A stretch of 64,000 nt of DNA from CAMLIZ01 sp966212505 (GTDB lineage: Bacteria; Pseudomonadota; Gammaproteobacteria; Burkholderiales; Burkholderiaceae_C), in the NCBI GenBank assembly GCA_966212505.1, contig CBIHRS010000004.1:135807-199806 (forward strand), written 5' to 3'. Both the position numbers and the translations under genes were made by a program. Of the stretch, positions 56,827-64,000 are shown in pieces (the stretch's first letter is position 1; each line of letters opens with the position of its first letter). A model generated the notes under the pieces. That model was not told where the DNA came from. It searched no databases and saw only the letters and a list, made by a program, of their open reading frames with translations.

Positions 56827-57564
56827 TCAGGCCGCGGCCTTGCCGCCGAGGCCGAGGTAGGTCTGCACGATGCGCGGATCGCGGGCGAGCTGGTCAGCCG
56901 GGCCGCTGAGCGCGACGCTGCCCATCTCGAGCACGTAGCCGCGGTCGGCGATCTGCAATGCGGCGCGGGCGTTCTGCTCGATCAGCAGTACCGAGACGCC
57001 GCGCTCGCGCAGGCCGGCCACCACCTGCAGCACCTCGCGCACGATCAGCGGCGCGAGCCCGAGCGAGGGCTCATCGAGCATCAGCAGCTTCGGGCCCGCC
57101 ATCAGCGCGCGGCCAATGGCCAGCATCTGGCGCTCGCCGCCCGAGAGCGTGGCGGCAAGCTGCGCGCGGCGCTCCTTCAGTCGGGGGAAGATGGCGAAGA
57201 CTTCCTCCATCTTCGAACGCTGGTCGCGCATACCCCGGCGCCAGCGCGAGAAGCCGCCCAACAAGAGGTTGTCTTCCACCGACATCTCGCCGAACAGCTC
57301 GCGCTTCTCGGGCACCAGGCCCACGCCCTGCGCCACCATCGCCTCGACGCTCACGCGCGGCAGCCGTTCGCCCTGCCACAGCAGCTCGCCGCGCGAGGGC
57401 AGCAGGCCCATCGCGGCCGACAGCAGCGTGGTCTTGCCGGCTCCATTGGGGCCGATCACCGTGACGATCTCGCCAGAGCGCACCTCGAGCTCGACCTGGT
57501 GCACGGCCTCCACGGGCCCATACGACACGCAGAAGCCGCGCAGCTGAAGCAGCGGCGCGCTCAT
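56827..57564 (-). CDS. LivF-type ABC transporter ATPase
   Basis: 245 residues. Branched-chain-amino-acid-family (HAAT) ATPase. Walker A is GPNGAGKTTLL, the signature is LSGGERQMLAIGRALM, and Walker B is LLMLDEPSLGLAP. It starts in a 4-bp overlap with the LivM-LivG fusion. In this operon it probably energises uptake of phenylacetate or a similar aromatic acid rather than leucine. Confidence 0.93.
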   Translation of the reverse strand: MSAPLLQLRGFCVSYGPVEAVHQVELEVRSGEIVTVIGPNGAGKTTLLSAAMGLLPSRGELLWQGERLPRVSVEAMVAQGVGLVPEKRELFGEMSVEDNLLLGGFSRWRRGMRDQRSKMEEVFAIFPRLKERRAQLAATLSGGERQMLAIGRALMAGPKLLMLDEPSLGLAPLIVREVLQVVAGLRERGVSVLLIEQNARAALQIADRGYVLEMGSVALSGPADQLARDPRIVQTYLGLGGKAAA

Positions 57565-59405
57565 CGCACGGCCTCCAGCGCGGCTTCGGCCGCGGCCAGC
57601 GGCTCGGCGCCGCCCAGGTAGGCCTCGAGCACGCGCGGGTCGGCCTGCACTTGCTGCGGCGAGCCCTGCGAGATCACCTGCCCGAATTCCAGCACCGTCA
57701 CGCGGTCGGCGAGCTGCATCACGAACTCCATGTCGTGCTCCACCACGAGGATGGCCAGGCCCTCGGCACGCAGCTGCGACAGCAGCCGCGCCAGCGCCTG
57801 CTTCTCGAGGTGGCGCAGGCCGGCCGCGGGTTCGTCGAGCAGCAGCACGGTGGGCTGGCCGGCCAGCGCGCGCGCGATCTCGACGATGCGCTGCTGGCCC
57901 AGCGGCAGCGAGCCCGCCGCATCATCGGTGTGCGCCTGCAGGCCGCAGCGCTCGATCTGCCGGCGCGCGTCGTGCAGCAGCGCAGCCTCCTCGGCGCGGT
58001 CGAGCCGCAGCATCGCGCTCAGCCAGCCGCGGCGGCCGCGCAGGTGCGCGCCCAGCGCCACGTTGTCGAGCACGCTGCGCTCCTTGAGCAGCCGCACATG
58101 CTGGAAGGTGCGGCCCAGCCCGCGGGCCGCGAAGGCGCGCGAGGGCTGGCCGGCCATCGCCTCGCCCATCAGCCGCACCTCGCCGCTGCTGGGATCGTCG
58201 ACGCCCGAGATCATGTTGAAGAAGGTGCTCTTGCCTGCGCCGTTGGGCCCGATCAGCGCATGCACCTCGCCGGCCTTGACCGTGAGGCTCACGTCCTGGT
58301 TGGCCACGAGGCCGCCGAAGCGCTTGGTGACCTGCCGCGCCTCGAGTACCGCCTGGCCCGCAGGCGGCAGCGCGCGATGCGGCAGCACCGCCGGCGCCGC
58401 ATGCGAGGCGCGCACCGCGGGCCGCACCCAGCGCCGCACCCGCGAGGCGACCGCGGGCCACAGCCCCTCGGCCGCGCGCTGCAGCACCAGCATCATCAGC
58501 AGGCCGAACACCACCACCTCGAAGTTGCCGCTCTCGCCGAGCAGGCGGGGCAGCCAGTCCTGCAGCTGCTGCTTCATCAGCGTGATCACCGTCGCGCCGA
58601 GCACCGCGCCCCACAGGTGGCCCGAGCCGCCGATCACCGCCATGAAGAGGTATTCGATGCCCAGACCGAGGTTGAACGGCGTCGGGTTCACGAAGCGCTG
58701 CAGGTGCGCATAGAGCCAGCCCGACATCGACGCCAGCAGCGCCGCGAGCACGAACACCTTGATGCGCTGGCGCGCCGTGTCCACGCCCATCGACTCGGCC
58801 ATCACCCGCCCGCTCTTCAGCGCACGGATCGCACGGCCCTCGCGTGAATCGAGCAGGTTGTGCAAGGCCCACAGGCCAAGCAGCAGCGCCCCCCAGATCA
58901 CCAGGCCGAGCACGCGGGTGGAGGCCAGGCTCCACGGGCCCACCTGCAGCGCAGGGATGCCGCCCATGCCCGTGTGGCCGCCCAGGAACTCGAGGTTGCC
59001 GAACAGGAAATACAAGCTCAGGCCCCAGGCGATGGTGGCCAGCGGCAGGTAATGGCCCGACAAGCGCAGCGTGACCGCGCCGAGCGCCCACGCCACCGTG
59101 CCGGTGACGGCCAGGCCCAGTGCCAGCCCCAGCCATGGCAGCAGCGGCGAGCCCGCGGGCAGGCCGAGCATCGCCGCCGCCTGTGGTGCCGTGCACAGCC
59201 ACGCGGTGGCATACGCGCCCAGGCCCACGAACGCGGCCTGGCCGAACGAGGTCATGCCGCCGATGCCGGTAAGCATCACCAGGCCGGAAGCCACCATGGC
59301 ATACAGCCCGATGTAGCACAGCAGCGTGATGCTGAACTCGGGCAGGAACCCCCAGCTGGCGAGCAGCGCCACAACGGCCGCGATCAACACATGCCGGGAA
59401 GTCAT
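57561..59405 (-). CDS. LivM-LivG fusion, ABC permease joined to ATPase
   Basis: 614 residues in one frame. Residues 1 to about 330 form a LivM permease with around ten helices (GMTSFGQAAFVGLGAYATAW, SGHYLPLATIAWGLSLYFLF, EYLFMAVIGGSGHLWGAVLG). After a Pro/Ala linker, a LivG ATPase follows from about residue 352, with Walker A GPNGAGKSTFF near 385, signature LPLGQQRIVEIARAL and Walker B VLLLDEPAAGL. The fusion is seen directly: no stop or start separates the halves. The start ATG (59405) overlaps the livH stop by 4 bp. Confidence 0.93.
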   Translation of the reverse strand: MTSRHVLIAAVVALLASWGFLPEFSITLLCYIGLYAMVASGLVMLTGIGGMTSFGQAAFVGLGAYATAWLCTAPQAAAMLGLPAGSPLLPWLGLALGLAVTGTVAWALGAVTLRLSGHYLPLATIAWGLSLYFLFGNLEFLGGHTGMGGIPALQVGPWSLASTRVLGLVIWGALLLGLWALHNLLDSREGRAIRALKSGRVMAESMGVDTARQRIKVFVLAALLASMSGWLYAHLQRFVNPTPFNLGLGIEYLFMAVIGGSGHLWGAVLGATVITLMKQQLQDWLPRLLGESGNFEVVVFGLLMMLVLQRAAEGLWPAVASRVRRWVRPAVRASHAAPAVLPHRALPPAGQAVLEARQVTKRFGGLVANQDVSLTVKAGEVHALIGPNGAGKSTFFNMISGVDDPSSGEVRLMGEAMAGQPSRAFAARGLGRTFQHVRLLKERSVLDNVALGAHLRGRRGWLSAMLRLDRAEEAALLHDARRQIERCGLQAHTDDAAGSLPLGQQRIVEIARALAGQPTVLLLDEPAAGLRHLEKQALARLLSQLRAEGLAILVVEHDMEFVMQLADRVTVLEFGQVISQGSPQQVQADPRVLEAYLGGAEPLAAAEAALEAVR

Positions 59406-60430
59406 TCGTCCTCCTCCACATGCCGGCTCTTCAGCGAGCGCCACAACAGCACCGGGATGATCAGCGTGAAGACGATGACCTCCTTGAACGCGCTGGCCCA
59501 GAAGGCCGAGAAGCTCTCGAGCAGGCCCACCAGCAGCGCGCCCGCCATCGCCAGCGGATAGCTCGCCAGTCCGCCGACGATGGCGGCGACGAAGCCCTTG
59601 AGCCCCATCAGGAAGCCGGTGTCGTAGTAGACCGTGGTGATCGGCGCCACCAACAGGCCCGAAACGCCGCCGATCAGCGCCGCCAGCGCAAAGCTCAGGT
59701 CGCCGGCCAGCTCAGTGGGAATGCCCATCAGCCGCGCGCCGACACGGTTGATCGCGGTGGCGCGCAGCGCCTTGCCGACGATCGAACGTTCGAAGAACAC
59801 GAACAGCAGCGCCGACAGCGCCGCCGCCACGCCCACCACCACCAGCGACTGCCCGCTGAGCGTGATGCCGCCGAGATCGAAGCGCGCCTCCGAGAACGGC
59901 GTGGTGCGCGAACCCTCGGCACCGAAGAAATACAGCCCCAGCCCCACCAGCACGCCATGCAGCGCCACCGCCACGATCAGCAGGCTCAGCACGCTGGCAT
60001 GTGCCAGCGGACGGAAGGCCAGCCGGTAGAGCAGCGGCCCCATCGGCGTGATCAGCAGCAGCGTGGCCACCACCTGTCCCGCCAGCGAGGCCGGCTTCAG
60101 CAGCAGGCCCATGGCCGCCGCGGCCGCCGGCATCGCCACCGCCCAGGTGAGCGTGGCCGCCCAGTCGACCGCCATCCCGCGCTGCCGCCGCACGCCTTCG
60201 ACCACGAGCGTGATCGCGGCCAGCGCCAGCAGCAGCCACAGTGTGGGCGGCGTGCGGCCGGCCTGCAGCGTGGCGAGCGTCAACGCACCGAGCGCGACGA
60301 ACTCGCCCTGCGGCACGAAGATCACCCGCGTGACCGAGAACACCAGCACCAGGGCCAGCGCCAGCAGCGCATAGATGGCACCGTTGACGATGCCGTCCTG
60401 CGCCAGCAGCATCGAGATCTGAAAGTCCAT
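59402..60430 (-). CDS. LivH-type ABC transporter permease
   Basis: 342 residues, all-helical membrane protein of the LivH family. Seen: LAQDGIVNGAIYALLALALVL, VTRVIFVPQGEFVALGALTL, RATAINRVGARLMGIPTEL and GGVSGLLVAPITTVYYDTGF. It pairs with the LivM half of the fusion to form the translocation path. ATG 60430 follows the binding-protein gene by 4 bp. Confidence 0.93.
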   Translation of the reverse strand: MDFQISMLLAQDGIVNGAIYALLALALVLVFSVTRVIFVPQGEFVALGALTLATLQAGRTPPTLWLLLALAAITLVVEGVRRQRGMAVDWAATLTWAVAMPAAAAAMGLLLKPASLAGQVVATLLLITPMGPLLYRLAFRPLAHASVLSLLIVAVALHGVLVGLGLYFFGAEGSRTTPFSEARFDLGGITLSGQSLVVVGVAAALSALLFVFFERSIVGKALRATAINRVGARLMGIPTELAGDLSFALAALIGGVSGLLVAPITTVYYDTGFLMGLKGFVAAIVGGLASYPLAMAGALLVGLLESFSAFWASAFKEVIVFTLIIPVLLWRSLKSRHVEEDE

Positions 60431-60434
60431 CAGA

Positions 60435-61583
60435 TCACTGCGCGTATTTCCAGGTGCCGTTCTCGATCTTGACCATCACGCGGCCCCGCTTGTCGAGGCC
60501 GAGGTGGTCGCCGGCCGAGGTGTTGAACACGCCGTGCGCGCCGGGCATTTCCTTCACCTGCTCGAGCGCATCGCGCAGCGCGGCGCGGAACTCGGGTGTG
60601 CCGGGCTTCGCCTTCTTCAGTGCCGCCGCGGCCGCGTTCTGGAACAGCAGGCCCGCATCCCACGCATGGGCGCCGAAGGTCGACACCGAGCCCTTGCCGA
60701 AGGCCGCTTCGTACTTGCCGATGTAGTCCTGCGCGCTCTTGCGCGCCGGGTGCGTGGCCGGCAGCTGCTCAGCCACCAGCACCGGGCCGGCGGGCAGGAA
60801 GGTACCGTCCACGTCCTTGCCGCCCACGCGCAGGAAGTCGTTGTTGGCCACGCCGTGGGTCTGGTAGTACTTGCCGTTGTAGCCGCGCTCCTTCAGCGTC
60901 TTCTGCGGCAGCGCGGCCGGCGTGCCGGAGCCGGCGATCAGCACCGCATCGGGTTTGGCGGCCATGATCTTCAGCGCCTGGCTGGTCACCGAGGTGTCGG
61001 TGCGGTTGTAGCGCTCGTTGGCCACGATCGTCAGGCCCTTGGTGCTGGCGATCTTGTTGAACTCGTTGTACCAGCCCTCGCCGTAGGCATCGGCAAAGCC
61101 GATGAAGCCCACGGTCTTGACGCCCGCATCGGCCATGTGGCTCGCGATGGCCAGCGCCATCATGATGTCGTTCTGCGGCGTCTTGAACACCCATTTGCGC
61201 TTGGCATCCATCGGTTCGACGATGCGCGAGCTCGCAGCCATCGAGATCATCGGCGTCTGCGCTTCGGACACCACGTCGATCATCGCCAGCGAATTGGGCG
61301 TGATGGTCGAGCCCATGATCAGGTCGACCTTGTGCTCGCTGATCAGCTTGCGCGTGTTGGCCACCGCGGTGGTGGTGTCGGAGGCATCGTCGAGCACGAT
61401 GTAGTTGACCTTCTCGCTGCCGATGGTCTTGGGCAGCAGCGTGATGGTGTTCTTCTCGGGAATGCCGAGCGAGGCGGCCGGGCCGGTGGCCGACACGGTG
61501 ACGCCGACGTTGATGTCGGCCAGCGCGGCCATCGAGGCCAAAGTCATCAGCGTGGCAGCGGCAATGCGAGAGAGCGTCTTCAC
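60435..61583 (-). CDS. Periplasmic substrate-binding protein of the paa-linked ABC transporter
   Basis: 382 residues from a GTG with AAGGAG eight bases upstream. A signal peptide (RIAAATLMTLASMAALA) is followed by a type I periplasmic-binding fold (GVTVSATGPAASLGIPEKNT, GSTITPNSLAMIDVVSEAQT, TVGFIGFADAYGEGWYNEF). The GTG overlaps the tetR stop (GTGA). Family members bind amino acids, amides or aromatic acids; operon context favours an aromatic acid. Substrate is inferred. Confidence 0.92.
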   Translation of the reverse strand: MKTLSRIAAATLMTLASMAALADINVGVTVSATGPAASLGIPEKNTITLLPKTIGSEKVNYIVLDDASDTTTAVANTRKLISEHKVDLIMGSTITPNSLAMIDVVSEAQTPMISMAASSRIVEPMDAKRKWVFKTPQNDIMMALAIASHMADAGVKTVGFIGFADAYGEGWYNEFNKIASTKGLTIVANERYNRTDTSVTSQALKIMAAKPDAVLIAGSGTPAALPQKTLKERGYNGKYYQTHGVANNDFLRVGGKDVDGTFLPAGPVLVAEQLPATHPARKSAQDYIGKYEAAFGKGSVSTFGAHAWDAGLLFQNAAAAALKKAKPGTPEFRAALRDALEQVKEMPGAHGVFNTSAGDHLGLDKRGRVMVKIENGTWKYAQ

Positions 61584-62209
61584 GGAGTGTCTCCTTGTGT
61601 CGTGGGGGCGTGATCGAGTGTGACGGCAGCAAGGCCGCCGAAGAACAGGTCGGCCACGACGGTGCTCATGGCCTCATGAGTCAACGCGCCATCGGGCCGA
61701 AGCCAGGTGAACAGCCAGTTCATCATGCCGAACAGCAGCATGGTCAGGGGCTTGTGCAAACCCGCAGTCTGCGTGCCGGGCTTCACGGCGGCGATGGCAT
61801 CGGCAAAGGCCGAAACCACGCGGCGCTCGGCATCGAGCACGCGCTTGCGCTCGGGCGCCGGCAGGAACTTCACGTCCTGCGTCAGCACGCGGTGCTCATG
61901 CTGGCTGTCGGCATAGTCGCGCACGAAGCGCAGGATCAGCTCGCGCAGGTGCGCGTCCTTGCCGAGCCGCTGCGCCGCCACCTCGGCCACGATCTCCTCG
62001 AGGTGGTCGACATGCTGCTGCGCGATGGCGGCCAGCAGCGCATCCTTGTCGCGGAAGTAGTGGTACAGCGCGGGCTTGGTCACGCCGCAGGCCGCAGCCA
62101 CCTGGTTCATCGAGGTGCCGTGGTAGCCGTTGTCGGCGAACAGCTCGGCCGCACGCGACAGGATCTCGTCGCGCTGCTGGTCGTAGGTGGCGGATCGGGG
62201 TCGGGCCAT
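61580..62209 (-). CDS. paaR: TetR-family regulator of the phenylacetate operon (PaaR-like)
   Basis: 209 residues. The N-terminal helix-turn-helix is clear (AAELFADNGYHGTSMNQVAA, then ACGVTKPALYHYFRDKDALL). The C-terminal ligand domain is helical. TetR regulators of paa genes in betaproteobacteria typically respond to phenylacetyl-CoA. It lies inside the operon, 7 bp after paaE and overlapping the next gene, so it is probably autoregulated with its target genes. The gene symbol is assigned from context. Confidence 0.82.
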   Translation of the reverse strand: MARPRSATYDQQRDEILSRAAELFADNGYHGTSMNQVAAACGVTKPALYHYFRDKDALLAAIAQQHVDHLEEIVAEVAAQRLGKDAHLRELILRFVRDYADSQHEHRVLTQDVKFLPAPERKRVLDAERRVVSAFADAIAAVKPGTQTAGLHKPLTMLLFGMMNWLFTWLRPDGALTHEAMSTVVADLFFGGLAAVTLDHAPTTQGDTP

Positions 62210-62216
62210 CGAATGC

Positions 62217-63299
62217 TCAGCGTTCGTCGAAGCTGATCACGACCCGATCGGTGAGCGGATGCGCCTGGCAGGTCAGGATGAAACCCGCCGCCACCTCGGC
62301 CTTGTCGAGCGCGAAGTTGCGGTCCATCCGCACCTGGCCTTCCAGCACCTTGGCACGGCAGGTGGAGCACACGCCCGACTTGCACGAGAACGGCACGTCC
62401 ATGCCCGCGCAGGCGGCCGCATCGAGCAGGCTCGGATCGTTCTTGCGGAACACCAGCTCGCGCGACAGGCCGTCGCGGATGATCGTGATGCGCGCGCCGT
62501 CGGCATCCTCGGGCCGGGCCTCGTGCTTCATCGCATCGGCCGGGGTGGGCAGCGGCGCACCGAAGCGCTCGACGTGGATGCGGTCTTCCGGCAGCCCGGC
62601 TTCGCGCAGGCCGGCCTCGACCTCGTCGTTCATCTGGAACGGGCCGCAGACGAAGGCATGGCTGATGCTCTCCGGATCGATCACCGTGCCGAAGAACTGC
62701 GCCAGCTTCTCCTTCGTGAGCCGGCCGGCATAGAGCGGCGCATCCACATGCTCCTGCGTGAACACATGGTGCAGCGACAGGCGTGTCAGGTAGCGGTTCT
62801 TCAGGTCCTCGATCTCTTCCTTGAACATCGTCGAGGCCGGGCGCCGGTTGCTGTAGATCAGCGTGAAGCGGCTCTTTGGCTCGCGCGCCAGCACCGTCTT
62901 CATGATCGAAAGGATCGGCGTGATGCCGCTGCCGCCGGCCACACCCAGGTAGTGGCGCTCGGCCGCGGGATCCAGCGGCACGAAGAAGCGGCCCTGCGGC
63001 GGCATCACCTGCAGCGTGTCGCCGGCCTTCAGGCCCTGGTGCACCCAGTTGGAGAACACGCCGCCCGGCACCTTGCGCACGCCCACGCGCAGGCAGCCGT
63101 CGTCAAGGCCGGCGCAGATGGAGTACGAGCGGCGCAGGTCCTGCCCGCTCACGTCGGAACGCAGCGTGAGGTACTGGCCCTGCGTGAAATGGAACTGCTC
63201 CTGCAGCTCGGCCGGCACGTCGAACGAGACGATCACCGCCTCGTCGGTGTCGGGCTGCACCTCGCGCACGCGCAGGGGGTGGAAGTGGAGGCTCGTCAT
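62217..63299 (-). CDS. paaE: Phenylacetyl-CoA 1,2-epoxidase reductase subunit PaaE
   Basis: 360 residues. An FAD/NADPH ferredoxin-reductase module (residues 1 to about 250; RRSYSICAGLDDGCLRVGVR, GVAGGSGITPILSIM) is fused to a plant-type [2Fe-2S] ferredoxin domain (CKSGVCSTCRAKV with the fourth Cys in ILTCQAHPL). It delivers electrons to the PaaA diiron centre. The ribosome-binding site (AGGAGG) lies inside the 27-codon bridging ORF upstream. Confidence 0.96.
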   Translation of the reverse strand: MTSLHFHPLRVREVQPDTDEAVIVSFDVPAELQEQFHFTQGQYLTLRSDVSGQDLRRSYSICAGLDDGCLRVGVRKVPGGVFSNWVHQGLKAGDTLQVMPPQGRFFVPLDPAAERHYLGVAGGSGITPILSIMKTVLAREPKSRFTLIYSNRRPASTMFKEEIEDLKNRYLTRLSLHHVFTQEHVDAPLYAGRLTKEKLAQFFGTVIDPESISHAFVCGPFQMNDEVEAGLREAGLPEDRIHVERFGAPLPTPADAMKHEARPEDADGARITIIRDGLSRELVFRKNDPSLLDAAACAGMDVPFSCKSGVCSTCRAKVLEGQVRMDRNFALDKAEVAAGFILTCQAHPLTDRVVISFDER

Positions 63300-63379
63300 C
63301 GTGCCTCCTGCCGGGCCGTCCCAAAGGAGGCATGCGCCCCCTCGGGGGGCAGCGAACGATAGTGAGCGTGGGGGTTCAT
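63296..63379 (-). other. 27-codon bridging ORF formed by an intergenic repeat between paaD and paaE
   Basis: ATG at 63379 overlaps the paaD stop (TGATG), and its TGA overlaps the paaE ATG (ATGA). The reading frame translates as MNPHAHYRSLPPEG and then AHASFGTARQEAR. The DNA contains the palindromic CCCCCTCGGGGGG core and the AGGAGG site of paaE. It may keep ribosomes loaded between the two genes. Expression as a peptide is unproven. Confidence 0.55.
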
Positions 63380-63891
63380 CAGATCGGTTTGAAGTGTTCG
63401 AACGGTTCCCTGCAACTCACGCAGCGGTAGAGCGCCTTGCAGGCCGTGGCACCAAAGGCCGAGAGGCGCTCGGTGTGGGTGCTGCCACAGCGCGGGCAGG
63501 CAATCGATTCGTCGCGCCTGCGCACCAGCCGCATCGGCACGCCCTGCGACGCATCGATGCGGCCCGGCGGCGCGATGCCGTACTCGCGCAGCTTGCGACG
63601 GCCTTCGTCGGTGATCCAGTCGGTCGTCCATGCGGGCGCGCGCTGCAGCTTCATGCGCACCGGCCCCAGGCCTGCGCGCTCGATCGCCTCGCGCACGCTG
63701 GCCTCGATGACCTCGGTGGCCGGGCAGCCCGAGTAGGTGGGCGTGAGCACCACCTCCAGGCCATCATCGGCCTCGACCACCTCGCGCACGATGCCCAGCT
63801 CGACGACCGACACCGCCGGCACCTCGGGATCGAGCACGCCATCGAGCACGCGCCAGGCCTGCTCGGTGCGCGGAGTCGTGGCGGTGTTCAC
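63379..63891 (-). CDS. paaD: Phenylacetyl-CoA epoxidase assembly protein PaaD
   Basis: 170 residues. An N-terminal MIP18/DUF59 domain (VLDGVLDPEVPAVSVVELG, TPTYSGCPATEVIEASV) is followed by a C-terminal zinc ribbon (CPRCGSTHTERLSAFG, CVSCREPFEHF). PaaD supports metal-centre assembly of the epoxidase. The GTG at 63891 overlaps the paaC stop as GTGA; a GTG one codon earlier is possible. Confidence 0.95.
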   Translation of the reverse strand: MNTATTPRTEQAWRVLDGVLDPEVPAVSVVELGIVREVVEADDGLEVVLTPTYSGCPATEVIEASVREAIERAGLGPVRMKLQRAPAWTTDWITDEGRRKLREYGIAPPGRIDASQGVPMRLVRRRDESIACPRCGSTHTERLSAFGATACKALYRCVSCREPFEHFKPI

Positions 63892-64000
63892 CACACGCCC
63901 CCCGGATAAGCGCGCTGCAGGTACTGCATCTCGGCAAGGATGCGCCCCATGTGCTCGGTATGCCGGCCGCGCTTGCCGTCGCTGACGAAAGGCGTGGCCT
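63888..64000 (-). CDS. paaC: Phenylacetyl-CoA epoxidase subunit PaaC (partial, C-terminus)
   Basis: Only the last 37 codons are in the window. They read GRHTEHMGRILAEMQYLQRA and then YPGGVW before the TGA, the usual end of PaaC. PaaC is the structural subunit of the PaaABC(E) epoxidase. The stop overlaps paaD. paaA and paaB are expected to the right. Confidence 0.88.
   Translation of the reverse strand, partial: ATPFVSDGKRGRHTEHMGRILAEMQYLQRAYPGGVW

Overview
The window is a chromosomal segment of a high-GC betaproteobacterium, most likely a Burkholderiales member of the Rubrivivax/Leptothrix/Piscinibacter kind. The grounds are gene content and order: rplU-rpmA-obgE-proB beside ispB, pilBCD-coaE-zapD-yacG, hemA-prfA-prmC-grxD-ubiX, an internal paa operon, strong GC bias, and GC-rich intergenic repeats. 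The genus is inferred and was not tested by any search.

Region 1 (1-27665) is an almost complete type VI secretion system in two divergent arms. The minus-strand arm (11840 down to 1) carries tssJ, tssK, tssL, a TagX-like M15 peptidase, a PAAR tip protein, an unrecognised two-helix membrane protein, tssM, tagF and an OmpA-domain protein cut by the window edge. One Ala/Pro-rich membrane protein (8273-8959) is inserted on the opposite strand. The plus-strand arm (12139 on) carries a TPR lipoprotein, tssB, tssC, hcp, a clear intrinsic terminator, tssE, tssF, tssG, tssH (clpV) and vgrG. No TssA, Fha or PpkA/PppA is visible; they may lie left of position 1 or elsewhere.

Directly behind vgrG, in overlapping or abutting frames, is a lower-GC cassette (about 24450-27665). 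It holds an NlpC/P60-like enzyme, a 298-residue secreted protein, a SleB/Hydrolase_2-like enzyme, and a 233-residue secreted protein. The layout is enzyme without signal peptide, then exported protein, twice. It fits two peptidoglycan-hydrolase effector/immunity pairs loaded on one VgrG and is the most interesting item here. The compositional break lies inside the 3' end of vgrG, where two transthyretin-like repeats form its C-terminus.

Region 2 (27775-31176) is a three-gene operon: a solute-binding-like protein interrupted by an in-frame amber codon, a solute-binding plus VWA protein interrupted by a +1 frameshift at a five-G run, and an intact XpaC-like protein. Region 3 (31180-35293, minus) is bioA-bioD-bioF with queE and a small membrane protein. 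Region 4 (35389-40387, plus) is hemA-prfA-prmC, a beta-barrel-like protein, grxD and ubiX. Facing it on the minus strand are a Tat-exported lytic transglycosylase and proS; rppH reads plus and proB-obgE-rpmA-rplU read minus. Region 5 (46551-54736, plus) is ispB, tRNA-Pro(CGG), pilB-pilC-pilD, coaE, zapD, yacG and a DAHP synthase gene.

Region 6 (64000 down to 54733, minus) is a tightly coupled phenylacetate operon: paaC (partial), paaD, a 27-codon bridging ORF derived from a repeat, paaE, a TetR regulator, a branched-chain-amino-acid-type ABC transporter (binding protein, LivH, a LivM-LivG fusion, LivF) and paaZ. The arrangement suggests that the transporter imports phenylacetate or a related aromatic acid. 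No rRNA genes, CRISPR arrays, insertion sequences or phage genes were seen, and no gene-free stretch exceeds 300 bases.
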